The notes beneath the pieces are model-generated. The model saw only the letters and a list, made by a program, of their open reading frames with translations. It was not told the origin of the DNA and did no database searches. Made by a program: the position numbers and the translations under genes. A stretch of 64,000 nucleotides of DNA from Actinomycetes bacterium (lineage in GTDB: Bacteria > Actinomycetota > Actinomycetes > Actinomycetales > Demequinaceae). The DNA is taken from assembly GCA_023411615.1 (NCBI GenBank), contig JAEYOR010000010.1, positions 124,001 to 188,000 on the forward strand, read 5' to 3'. Position 1 is the first letter of the stretch. Each line of letters opens with the position of its first letter. Shown here piece after piece: positions 44,636-53,195 of the stretch.

Positions 44636-46597
44636 GTGGCCGAGACGCTCACCGATCCCCTCTTGGGCCGTCTGATCGACGGCCGCTATGAGGTGCGCGA
44701 ACGCATCGCCGCAGGCGGCATGGCCACGGTTTACGTCGCTTTCGATCGCCGTCTTGAGCGCCAAGTGGCCGTCAAGGTCATGCATACCACTCTCGGTTCT
44801 CAGTCCGAGCGTCACGAGTTTGCGTCCCGCTTCCGTCGCGAGGCGAAAGCGGCCGCGCGATTGACCCATCCAGGGATGGTACGGGTCTACGACCAAGGCA
44901 CCGATGGCGATATCTCCTACCTCACGATGGAGTACGTCGACGGGGGCAACCTACGCGCGTACCTCAATCGGCAAGGCACGCTTCCCGTTGGCGAAGCGCT
45001 CAGTATCACGGAGTCGGTGCTCGACGCGTTGGCGGCCGCCCACCGCCAGAGCCTCGTGCACCGCGATGTGAAGCCCGAGAACGTCCTCCTCGATGAGGAC
45101 AAGCGGCCGCGATTGGCGGACTTCGGCTTGGCACGCGCTGTCACCGAGGTGACGTCAACATCGACGGGCACGTTGCTCGGCACCGTCGCCTACCTCGCGC
45201 CGGAACTCGTTCAGAACGGCGATGCGGACTCGCGGTCAGATATCTACGCCGTCGGAGTGCTCCTTTTCGAGATGCTCACTGGAAGGCAACCCTTCACAGG
45301 CACGTCGGCAATCGACGTCGCTGCACGCCACGTGCATGAGGACGTCCCGGCACCGTCGACCTATGTCACATGGCTTCCGGCCGAGATCGATGAGCTTGTC
45401 GCCACCTTCACGGCACGGCAACCCATAGCGCGCCCAATGGACGCGACGATGGCGCTCGGCATCCTCCGTCAGATTCGCGCAATGATCGATGACCCGACGC
45501 TGGATCGTCGCGCAGAGCCGCCTTCGGGACAGATTCCCCTGGCTTCCGACAACACAGCAGTGATCGACCCGATGCCGACAAGTTCAACCATTGCCCTTCC
45601 CATCGGTCTTGGCGAGACAGGATTCTTGCCAGTCGAGGCCGAGATCGTGCTTGATGACGATCCTGACGCTCTAGAGCCCGTGAAAGACCGTCGCCGCATT
45701 GGGTTGTGGATTGGTGCGATCCTCGGCGCCCTCCTCGTCATCGCAGCTTTTGTGGGCTGGTGGTACAACACGCAAGGTCCCGGCGCTTACACAACGGTGC
45801 CGCCCGTGTCGGGAGAAAGCTCCGCCTCCGCGCGGTTGATCCTTGAACAAGCGGGACTCACGGTCAACACGCTTTCCGAGTACTCCGACACTGTGCCCGA
45901 AGACATTGCGATTCGCACTGATCCGGATGCACAGTCGCAGATTCTCAAGGGCGGCGACGTCAATCTCATCATCTCCAAGGGTCCGCGAATGAGCCTCGTC
46001 CCCCCGGTGACGGGAATTCTTGAAGAAGACGCGGTCAAAATCCTTGAGGACGCGGGATTCGCAATCGGCTCCAAAGAACGGGTGTACTCCGACGTTGCTC
46101 CGGCGGGCGAGGTCCTGTCAACCGATCCCGCGGCAGATGAGTCCGTTCGCCACGACTCGGTCATCAACCTCGTCATCTCGGACGGCCCTCAGCCCATCAC
46201 CATGCCGGACGTCATCGGGAAGTCTGAATCGGAAGCCCGCGCGCTCCTCGACGACTACAACCTCACGGTTCTTGTCGAGACCGGACGAACACTCGACGTT
46301 GCGCGGGGCGAGGTGTACCAAACTGACCCCACTCCCGGTGGCAGCACCACCCGAACCGCGACGGTGACGATCTGGGTGTCAGAAGGCAAGCCACTTGTCA
46401 CCGTTCCGAACTTCATCCTTGACACCGTGAGCGAAGCTCGCGCTCAAGCCATCGAACTCGGCCTTGAGCCCAAGTTTCAGAAGGCTCTCGGTGGCGGCAA
46501 GTGCTCAGACGACGCACAGGTGGTAGACCAGTCTCCCCGGCCACAGGCAGAGGTAGAGATGGGAACCACCGTTGCCATGGCGTGCTCACTCAATTAG
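44636..46597 (+). CDS. Transmembrane serine/threonine kinase with four PASTA domains
   Basis: 653 residues from the GTG at 44636; an ATG at 44579 would add 19 residues. The kinase domain has the P-loop IAAGGMATVYVAFD, the ATP lysine in RQVAVKVMH (K47), catalytic HRDVKPENVLLDE (D144) and DFGLA (162-164), followed by the TxxxTLLGTVAYLAPE activation segment. One membrane helix (about 356-376) is followed outside by four PASTA repeats, which bind peptidoglycan fragments. PknB/PknL-type kinases control cell-wall growth and division. Neighbours are a LysM transglycosylase and an Rv2175c-type substrate. The position matches PknL (Rv2176), but PknL itself has no PASTA repeats, so the domain make-up is closer to PknB. 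Confidence 0.93.
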   Translation: MAETLTDPLLGRLIDGRYEVRERIAAGGMATVYVAFDRRLERQVAVKVMHTTLGSQSERHEFASRFRREAKAAARLTHPGMVRVYDQGTDGDISYLTMEYVDGGNLRAYLNRQGTLPVGEALSITESVLDALAAAHRQSLVHRDVKPENVLLDEDKRPRLADFGLARAVTEVTSTSTGTLLGTVAYLAPELVQNGDADSRSDIYAVGVLLFEMLTGRQPFTGTSAIDVAARHVHEDVPAPSTYVTWLPAEIDELVATFTARQPIARPMDATMALGILRQIRAMIDDPTLDRRAEPPSGQIPLASDNTAVIDPMPTSSTIALPIGLGETGFLPVEAEIVLDDDPDALEPVKDRRRIGLWIGAILGALLVIAAFVGWWYNTQGPGAYTTVPPVSGESSASARLILEQAGLTVNTLSEYSDTVPEDIAIRTDPDAQSQILKGGDVNLIISKGPRMSLVPPVTGILEEDAVKILEDAGFAIGSKERVYSDVAPAGEVLSTDPAADESVRHDSVINLVISDGPQPITMPDVIGKSESEARALLDDYNLTVLVETGRTLDVARGEVYQTDPTPGGSTTRTATVTIWVSEGKPLVTVPNFILDTVSEARAQAIELGLEPKFQKALGGGKCSDDAQVVDQSPRPQAEVEMGTTVAMACSLN

Positions 46598-46626
46598 CCC
46601 TGTTCGAGGAGAACGTCGGGCTTGAG

Positions 46627-48015
46627 TCAGTCGTCGAAGGCGAGGTCCTCTAGCGGTGGTTGAGCCCGCTGCTTCAGGAGCTCCGCAACGAGGAACGCCA
46701 TCTCGAGCGATTGATCGTGATTGAGGCGCGGGTCCACCCGGGTCTCGTACCGCATCGCAAGACCCTCGTCGGCGATCTCCGCAGTTCCGCCCATCACCTC
46801 GGTGACGTCGTCACCAGTGAGCTCTACGTGAAGCCCACCGGGGACGGTGCCAAGCGCATGGTGCACCTCAAAGAAGCCCTTGACCTCGTCAAGAATCGTC
46901 TCGAAGCGACGGGTTTTGTAACCCGACTCCGAGGTGAAGGTATTGCCATGCATCGGGTCGGTGAGCCAGGTGACACTTACGCCCGCGTCGCGCACTCCCT
47001 CGACAACGGCAGGCAACACATCACGAACCTTTTGGGCACCCATGCGGGAAATGAAGGTGAGACGGCCCGCGACGTTATCGGGATTGAGCTTCTCGGCGAG
47101 GGCGATCGCATCCGCAGCCGACGTCGTCGGACCAAGTTTCACGCCCAAGGGATTGTGAATCTTCGACAAGAACTCGACGTGTGCACCATCAAGCTGCCTC
47201 GTACGCTCACCAATCCACAAGAAGTGACCCGAGCAGTCGTACGGCAGACCCGAGCGCGAGTCGATCCGCGTGAGCGCCCGCTCGTAGTCGAGCAGCAACG
47301 CCTCATGGCTCGAGAAGAACTCGACCGTTTTGAGCGCCTCGAAGTCTCCGCCTGCGGCCTCCATGAAGCGCACAGCGCGGTCGATCTCCCCCGCCAACTC
47401 GTCGTAGGCCGCGTATGCGGGGCTTGCCGCAAAGCCGCGGTTCCACTGGTGGACTCGACGCAGATCCGCGAAGCCACCCGTGGTGAATGCGCGAATGAGG
47501 TTGAGGGTCGAGGCCGACACGTGGTACGCCTCAAGGAGGCGGTCAGGGTCCGGTGTGCGCGCTTCCTCCGTGAACGCGTATGAGTTGACGATGTCGCCGC
47601 GGTAGACCGGCAACGTCACCCCATCACGGGTCTCATGAGCGGCGGAGCGAGGCTTCGCGTACTGGCCCGCCATTCGGCCGATCTTCACGACAGGAGTCGA
47701 AGCACCGTACGTGAGAACAACGGCCATCTGCAGGATCGTCTTGATCTTGTTGCGAATACGGTCGGCCGTAGCGTCGGAGAAAATCTCCGCGCAATCGCCG
47801 CCTTGCAAGACGAATGCCTCGCCCCGCCCAGCCGCAGCGAGGTGGCTTCGCAGGACGTCGGCCTCACCGGCGAATACGAGTGGCGGCACCTTCTTGAGAC
47901 GCTCGGTGGCGCGTTCAAGTGCCTCGGCGTCTGGCCATTCGGGCTGCTGCAGTGCCTCGTGCTTGAGGTAGTCGTCGACGCCTAGGCGCGCGAGGGCCTC
48001 ATCAGTCGTCTTCAT
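46627..48015 (-). CDS. aroG: Class II 3-deoxy-7-phosphoheptulonate synthase (DAHP synthase)
   Basis: 462 residues, the plant/mycobacterial class II type. Signatures are AFVLQGGDCAEIF, GRMAGQYAKPRS (substrate site), ECHSE-like SSHEALLLDYE, HFLWIGERTRQLDGAHVEF, and TWLTDPMHGNTF. It condenses phosphoenolpyruvate and erythrose 4-phosphate, opening the shikimate pathway. Its start overlaps the stop of the PPi-phosphofructokinase gene by four bases, so the two are translated together. The two substrates arise from glycolysis and the pentose phosphate pathway, which gives the pairing metabolic sense. Confidence 0.95.
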   Translation of the reverse strand: MKTTDEALARLGVDDYLKHEALQQPEWPDAEALERATERLKKVPPLVFAGEADVLRSHLAAAGRGEAFVLQGGDCAEIFSDATADRIRNKIKTILQMAVVLTYGASTPVVKIGRMAGQYAKPRSAAHETRDGVTLPVYRGDIVNSYAFTEEARTPDPDRLLEAYHVSASTLNLIRAFTTGGFADLRRVHQWNRGFAASPAYAAYDELAGEIDRAVRFMEAAGGDFEALKTVEFFSSHEALLLDYERALTRIDSRSGLPYDCSGHFLWIGERTRQLDGAHVEFLSKIHNPLGVKLGPTTSAADAIALAEKLNPDNVAGRLTFISRMGAQKVRDVLPAVVEGVRDAGVSVTWLTDPMHGNTFTSESGYKTRRFETILDEVKGFFEVHHALGTVPGGLHVELTGDDVTEVMGGTAEIADEGLAMRYETRVDPRLNHDQSLEMAFLVAELLKQRAQPPLEDLAFDD

Positions 48016-49211
48016 GACTGACCGATGTCAGCAACCATCTCCGTGAACCACGGCGTGGTCACGTCGAAGGGCTTGTGACCCGCGATACGCGGGAACTCAA
48101 TTGCCTTAAGGCGTCCGCCGTCTTCCTCGTCATGACCGACAACACCCGAAACACCGCGCAATGCCGATTCAACGGCGTAATCCGTCATCGACTTGATGAG
48201 GCGCAAGTCCTGGGCATTCGCCTTCGCCGAGCGAGAGAAATATCCCGACTTCTGGACCATGACCTTCTCGGCGCCGAGGCGCTCTGCGAACTGCTTGGCG
48301 AACCAGTTACCAGGGTTGATCGTGTCAAGTTTGACGTGACCAAAGGGGTCACGCTCAACGGTGCCGCCCGATTCCTCAATCTCCTTGATGATCTCAGGCA
48401 CCCCAGCACCTTCACTGAGGAAGATGTTGACATTGCCGGTCGAGTCCATCACGGCCTTGAGTCGCGTCGCCTCGGCATCGAGATCGATCGACGCCTCTGG
48501 CACGTAGACCGCGTGAATGTCCCAACGTTCCTTGCTGAGGCCGATCTCGGGCACCCACTCCTGAGTTCCAAGCCACTCGCGGTACTTCATCGCGGAGGCA
48601 GCAGTGAGCCAGCCACATGCGCGTCCCATCACCTCGTGGACGATGAGCATGCGGGGGCCTGAACGGTGCTCACCGATGATGTTCTGCGCAAAGACCGAGG
48701 CCTGCTCGGCAGCGGACCAGGCGCCGAGGGACTGCTTGATCGGCACGACGTCGTTGTCAATCGTCTTTGGCAAACCCACCACGGTGAGCTCGTAGCCGTT
48801 CTCATGCAAGTAGGCGGCGAGGTCAGCGGCAGTCGTGTTCGTGTCGTCACCACCGATCGTGTGGAGCACGTCAACACCATCCGCCTTGAGCTGCTCTGCA
48901 GCCACGTGCAAGGGGTTCTGGCCTTCCTTGACGAGTCCGCGCTTCACGCAGTCGGCAACATTGGTCAGTTTCACGCGGGAGTTGCCAATCGGTGAGCCAC
49001 CGAATTCGTGAAGAATGCCGGCCTTCTCGCGCACCGCGTCGGTGATCTCAATCTTCTTGCCGAGCAGCAGGCCCCAGTAGCCATGCTCATAAGCGATGAT
49101 CTCCACCTCGGGAGCAATCTCGGTGTACCGACCGATCAGCCCGCCAACAGCGGACGACAGGCAGGGGGCAAAGCCACCGGCAGTGAGGAGGGCAACGCGA
49201 CGAACAGACAT
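48012..49211 (-). CDS. pfp: Pyrophosphate-dependent 6-phosphofructokinase
   Basis: 399 residues. The motif IGGDDTNTTA at 119-128 carries Asp where ATP-dependent enzymes have Gly, and PKTIDND at 148-154 supplies the active-site residues; both are marks of PPi-dependent enzymes. Other family strings are LTAGGFAPCLSSAV and EVMGRACGWLTAA. It phosphorylates fructose 6-phosphate reversibly with pyrophosphate, saving ATP and allowing flux in both directions. The ATG at 49211 has AAAGG upstream, and a -10-like TAGAAT lies at 49246-49251. aroG follows with a four-base overlap. Confidence 0.93.
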   Translation of the reverse strand: MSVRRVALLTAGGFAPCLSSAVGGLIGRYTEIAPEVEIIAYEHGYWGLLLGKKIEITDAVREKAGILHEFGGSPIGNSRVKLTNVADCVKRGLVKEGQNPLHVAAEQLKADGVDVLHTIGGDDTNTTAADLAAYLHENGYELTVVGLPKTIDNDVVPIKQSLGAWSAAEQASVFAQNIIGEHRSGPRMLIVHEVMGRACGWLTAASAMKYREWLGTQEWVPEIGLSKERWDIHAVYVPEASIDLDAEATRLKAVMDSTGNVNIFLSEGAGVPEIIKEIEESGGTVERDPFGHVKLDTINPGNWFAKQFAERLGAEKVMVQKSGYFSRSAKANAQDLRLIKSMTDYAVESALRGVSGVVGHDEEDGGRLKAIEFPRIAGHKPFDVTTPWFTEMVADIGQS

Positions 49212-49245
49212 GCGTAAGGCCTTTCAAGTGAGAAGTTTCCCGCTC

Positions 49246-49251
49246 ATTCTA
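49246..49251 (-). promoter_or_regulatory. -10 element TAGAAT of pfp-aroG
   Basis: TAGAAT on the minus strand gives a predicted leader of about 28 bases before the pfp ATG. No clear -35 was found. Confidence 0.45.
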
Positions 49252-49319
49252 GGGGTGGGTCCACGCGCCCAGGACGCCGCAGGTCCCGTTGACCTCAGCG
49301 CGGTGTGACGTGGACGTGC

Positions 49320-50042
49320 TCAGTCGGCGTCGGCCGCTTCCGTCGCGGTGTCCGTGCGCTTCGCGCGCGCGAGTTCACGCTTGTATTGCGCGGCGTCCCG
49401 ATCGGCATACTCCTGACCGGAAAGCTCTTGAATCGCTTGCATCACCCGATCGGTGAGTTCTCGCAACGCATCACGGTCTTCTTGCTTGCCTTGATATCCC
49501 GAAATATGGATGGGCTCGCCGATTCTCACGCCGATATCCGCACGCGATGGCACCCTCTTGCCCACCGGCTGCGCCACATCGGTTCCAATCATGGCGACAG
49601 GAATGATCGGCACCCCGGCCTCAATGGCAAGGCGGGCTACACCCGTTTTGCCACGGTAGAGGCGTCCATCTGGGCTGCGGGTGCCCTCCGGGTAGATGCC
49701 GAGCAGTTCCCCGCCGCTGAGCACTTGCAAGCCTGTCCGCAAGGCCGCTTCGGAGGCCCGGCCGCCACCGCGGTGCACCGGGATCGTGCCGACGCCCTGC
49801 ATGAAGGCACGGGTCGCGGCACCCTTGACTCCTTTGCCTGTGAAGTATTCGGACTTGCCGAGGAACACCACCTTGCGCGACAGCACAAGAGGCAAGAAGA
49901 CGGAGTCCGAGAATGACAGGTGGTTTGACGCAAGGATCGCTCCACCGGACGCGGGCACATGCTCAGCGCCCTCGACCCATGGGCGGTAGTAGACCTTGAG
50001 TCCAGGACCGAGCAGGACGTGCTTGAACAGTGTGTAGTACAT
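49320..50042 (-). CDS. plsC: 1-acyl-sn-glycerol-3-phosphate acyltransferase-like protein
   Basis: 240 residues from the ATG at 50042, which has GAGGAG five bases upstream; a longer frame overlaps glk and is not supported. The HX4D motif is SNHLSFSDSVFL, the phosphate-binding motif is YPEGTRSPDG, and GVARLAIEAGVPIIPVAMIG gives block IV. It should transfer an acyl chain to lysophosphatidic acid or a related lipid at the membrane. The gene follows glk by 19 bases. It matches Rv2182c in position. Confidence 0.9.
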   Translation of the reverse strand: MYYTLFKHVLLGPGLKVYYRPWVEGAEHVPASGGAILASNHLSFSDSVFLPLVLSRKVVFLGKSEYFTGKGVKGAATRAFMQGVGTIPVHRGGGRASEAALRTGLQVLSGGELLGIYPEGTRSPDGRLYRGKTGVARLAIEAGVPIIPVAMIGTDVAQPVGKRVPSRADIGVRIGEPIHISGYQGKQEDRDALRELTDRVMQAIQELSGQEYADRDAAQYKRELARAKRTDTATEAADAD

Positions 50043-50061
50043 GCGTCTCCTCGGTTCCAGG

Positions 50062-51036
50062 CTACGACGCGACGGAGCCGAACGGGACCGCTTCTCGCGC
50101 AAGAGCTGCTGCACCGACGATTCCCGCGTCATTGCCCATATCAGCCGCAACGATTGGAACAACGGGACGGTGCCCGCGCGCAGTCAGGTTCGCCGAGAAC
50201 GCCTCGCGAGCTGGCTCAAGGATGAGATCGCCGGCCTCGATCACGCCGCCGCCAATGACGAAGATCTCCGGATCGAGAACAGCCGACATCTGCGCACAGC
50301 CTTCCCCAATCCAGCGGCCAAGCTCGGCGAGCAAGTCGATCGACAATGGGTCCCCTGCCAATGCGGCCTCGGTGACGTGGGGGCCGTTCACATCCCCGCC
50401 ATCCCTCTTCGCCAGTTCAAGAAGCGCAGCACCCCGAACCGCATCGGCGGCAACTGCGCGGCGTGCCTCACGAGTCAAAGCCGATCCGGAAGCGTACTGC
50501 TCCCAGCACCCACGCAGACCACAACCACACAGCTCGCCGCCCGGGACCATGCGCAGGTGCCCCAACTCGGCCGCAAAGCCGTAAGCACCGCGCACCAACT
50601 CGCCGTCAACGACGAGCGCAGAGCCCAGGCCTGTGCCAATCGTCAGCATCACCATCGTGCGGGCGCCCTTGCCGGCACCGTATGCGTACTCCGCCCAGCC
50701 CGCGGCGTTCGCGTCATTCTCGACGACGACGACGACGTCATCGTCGGCAGAGAGCGCTCTCACCTTCTCGCCGAGCGGGTACTCGCGCCATGCGATGTTG
50801 GGTGCGAAGGTCATGTGGTTACGGTCTGAACTCGCGAAGCCCGCGGCCGCAAGACCAATCGCGCCAATCTCATACTGCCCGGCGACCTCAGCCACGGCGT
50901 CGGCGATTGCCGCGTCAATGCTCGCAGGGTCCTCCGGCCGCGTGGGCCGTCGCACCTGGGTGAGGATCCGCCCTGATGGGTCGACTACACCGACGGCAAT
51001 CTTCGTGCCCCCGATGTCAACTCCTACGGCATCCAC
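50062..51036 (-). CDS. glk: ROK family glucokinase
   Basis: 324 residues. The ATP loop is VGVDIGGTKIAVGVVD; the catalytic Asp is in VENDANAAGWAEY; TIGTGLGSALVVDG is the second phosphate loop; the zinc-binding ROK cysteines are in CGCGLRGCWEQYAS. It phosphorylates glucose, in the style of Streptomyces GlkA, which also has a role in carbon catabolite control. The GTG start has AAGGGG six bases upstream. It is divergent from the acyl-CoA ligase gene and followed by plsC. Confidence 0.93.
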   Translation of the reverse strand: MDAVGVDIGGTKIAVGVVDPSGRILTQVRRPTRPEDPASIDAAIADAVAEVAGQYEIGAIGLAAAGFASSDRNHMTFAPNIAWREYPLGEKVRALSADDDVVVVVENDANAAGWAEYAYGAGKGARTMVMLTIGTGLGSALVVDGELVRGAYGFAAELGHLRMVPGGELCGCGLRGCWEQYASGSALTREARRAVAADAVRGAALLELAKRDGGDVNGPHVTEAALAGDPLSIDLLAELGRWIGEGCAQMSAVLDPEIFVIGGGVIEAGDLILEPAREAFSANLTARGHRPVVPIVAADMGNDAGIVGAAALAREAVPFGSVAS

Positions 51037-51121
51037 TGTTGCCCCTTACGAAATTTGATTGAAAACGTCTTGGACGAGGGTATCGTGACCACAACCTCTC
51101 CCCATGCCAATGGAGGCAGCC

Positions 51122-52900
51122 GTGACATCGTCCTATGCGCGCAACATCATGGAGCTTGTCTACGCCCGGTGGGCGCTCGATCCCAGCAAGGTTGTCGCTC
51201 GATTCACCGACGATGATGACAACTGGGTGGATGTGACAGCCGCCGAGTTTCAAGCCCGCGTCGAGGCCGTCGCGAAGGGCTTGATCGCGCGTGGAATTGA
51301 GCCAGGCCAGGCGGTGGGCATCATGTGCCGCACGCGCTTCGAGTGGTCCGTGCTCGACCTCGCGATCTGGTCGGCAGGTGCACTCCCTGTCCCGATTTAT
51401 GACACCTCGTCAGCATCGCAGATCGACTGGATCACCTCCGATGCGGACATTCGCACGATCTTTGTCGAGACGGAAGCGCACGCGGCCCTCGCGCGTGAAG
51501 TCGCCTCCGATGCGGAATCGCCTCTCACCGCCATTGAGGTGATCGACAATGGGGCGCTCGATGTGCTCGTGAGCGATGGGGCGCGCGTTCTCGACGAGAC
51601 CTTGACCCAGCGTCGGACGGCTCCCGGTCACGACGACCTCGCAACGATCATCTACACGTCCGGCACCACCGGCCGCCCAAAGGGCGTGCGGCTCACGCAG
51701 TTCTCCTATACGCGGCACGTCAGCGGCATCCAGGAGGAGTTGCACGAGATCCTCTTCGAGCCCGGAGCGTCAACCGTGCTCTTCCTCACGCTGGCACATT
51801 CGCTCGCCAGACTCGTTGAGGTTGCGCTGATCGCCTCGGGGACAGTGGTCGGTTTCTGCCCCGACACGACCAAACTCGTCCCGTACCTCGGCACCTTCAA
51901 GCCCACGCTGGTTCTTGCCGTGCCGCGAGTTTTCGAGAAGGTCTACAACTCAGCAGAGCAAAAGGCCGCAGCCGCTGGCAAGGTGAAGATCTTCCGTTGG
52001 GCTGCCAAACAAGCGATTGATTACTCGAAGGCGCTCGACTCCAGCCGGAAGGTTTCTCCGTTGCTTGCCGCGCGCCATCGAATCGCGCACGCTCTTGTCC
52101 TCAAGAAGATTTCGAAGGTGCTTGGTGGCAGGGCCCGGTGGGCGATCTCGGGTTCCGCGCCCTTGGGTGACCGCCTTGGGCATTTCTATCGGGGCCTCGG
52201 GCTCACGGTGCTCGAAGGCTACGGCCTCACCGAGAACAACGCCGCTTGCACGGTCAACCGACCAGCGCTGTCAAAGATCGGCACAGTCGGCACCCCGTTA
52301 CCAGGCCTCGAGGTGAAGATTGCTGACGACGGCGAGATTCTCATGCGCGGCGATCAGTTGTTTGCGGGTTACCACCACAACCCCGACGCCACTGACGCGG
52401 CTTTTGTTGACGGGTGGTTTGCGACGGGTGACATTGGCACCGTCGATGAGGACGGATACGTGACGATCACGGGTCGCAAGAAGGAGATCATCGTCACTGC
52501 AGGCGGCAAGAACGTGGCTCCCGCGGTGCTCGAGGACCGCCTTCGTGCCTATCCGCTCATTTCGCAATGCGTTGTCGTCGGTGATGGCAAGCCGTACATC
52601 GCCGCGCTCATCACGCTCGATGCGGAAGCGCTTCCCGGGTGGTTGCGCGGCAAGGGCCGACCCGAAATGACGATCGCCGAAGCCGCTCAGGACCCGATGG
52701 TTCGCGAACACCTCGACCGTGCAGTCGAGCGAGCGAACAGCGCGGTGTCGAGGGCTGAGTCAATTCGCAAGTACTCGATAGTGCTCGATGACTTCACCGT
52801 TGCCAATGGCTTCCTCACGCCGTCGCTCAAGCTCAAGCGCGATCGAGTCATGGCGGCCCATGCCGATCGCATCGAGAGTCTGTACAACGGCGAGGAGTAG
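51122..52900 (+). CDS. Long-chain fatty acid-CoA ligase (FadD15-like)
   Basis: 592 residues from the GTG at 51122, which has GGAGG five bases upstream. The adenylation enzyme core motifs are IIYTSGTTGRPKGVRLTQ (A3), LEGYGLTENNAAC (A5), DGWFATGDIGTVDEDGY (A7) and ITGRKKEIIVTAGGKNVAP (A8). It activates fatty acids with ATP and joins them to CoA at the inner face of the membrane. It resembles FadD15 (Rv2187) in position and architecture. Chain-length preference is not predictable. Confidence 0.93.
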   Translation: MTSSYARNIMELVYARWALDPSKVVARFTDDDDNWVDVTAAEFQARVEAVAKGLIARGIEPGQAVGIMCRTRFEWSVLDLAIWSAGALPVPIYDTSSASQIDWITSDADIRTIFVETEAHAALAREVASDAESPLTAIEVIDNGALDVLVSDGARVLDETLTQRRTAPGHDDLATIIYTSGTTGRPKGVRLTQFSYTRHVSGIQEELHEILFEPGASTVLFLTLAHSLARLVEVALIASGTVVGFCPDTTKLVPYLGTFKPTLVLAVPRVFEKVYNSAEQKAAAAGKVKIFRWAAKQAIDYSKALDSSRKVSPLLAARHRIAHALVLKKISKVLGGRARWAISGSAPLGDRLGHFYRGLGLTVLEGYGLTENNAACTVNRPALSKIGTVGTPLPGLEVKIADDGEILMRGDQLFAGYHHNPDATDAAFVDGWFATGDIGTVDEDGYVTITGRKKEIIVTAGGKNVAPAVLEDRLRAYPLISQCVVVGDGKPYIAALITLDAEALPGWLRGKGRPEMTIAEAAQDPMVREHLDRAVERANSAVSRAESIRKYSIVLDDFTVANGFLTPSLKLKRDRVMAAHADRIESLYNGEE

Positions 52901-52924
52901 CCCGCAAGGCTGGGCGGCCTGACG

Positions 52925-53149
52925 TTATGACGCCCGTTCTCCGGGCGCTACAAGTCGCAGCGGTGGAACAAGGCCACCGTCGACTAAAGCGGCAATTGCC
53001 GAGGCCTGCTCGTCTGACACCTCCACAAGCCCGGGCCTTAACGGGATGGTGAGGAAACTGACGACGCAGTCGCCGCACGCAGGGCCCCGTACCGTGCATG
53101 TCGCGCAATCGATCTTCATGTCGACAACGCTAACGACGGGGACTGACAT
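52925..53149 (-). CDS. 74-residue protein with a four-cysteine knuckle
   Basis: 74 residues from the ATG at 53149, which has GGAGAGG just upstream. C15, C18, C25 and C28 make C-x2-C-x6-C-x2-C (CATCTVRGPACGDC), a likely zinc or Fe-S site, followed by VVSFLTIPLRPG and a helix with DEQASAIAALVDGGLV. I have a weak memory of similar short actinobacterial proteins but cannot name a family. It lies divergent from the DEDDh/GIY-YIG nuclease gene with 46 bases between starts, so both could share control. Confidence 0.72.
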   Translation of the reverse strand: MSVPVVSVVDMKIDCATCTVRGPACGDCVVSFLTIPLRPGLVEVSDEQASAIAALVDGGLVPPLRLVAPGERAS

Positions 53150-53182
53150 GGCCCTCTCCATCCGCATGTCAGACGCGTGACG

Positions 53183-53188
53183 TAGCGT
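53183..53188 (+). promoter_or_regulatory. -10 element TAGCGT of the nuclease gene (leaderless)
   Basis: TAGCGT, seven bases (TCACGTC), then ATG 53196. Confidence 0.5.
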
Positions 53189-53195
53189 TCACGTC

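Noticed and set aside
46660..47583. 307-codon open frame opposite aroG
   Set aside because: Antisense to a complete class II DAHP synthase, with no family features.
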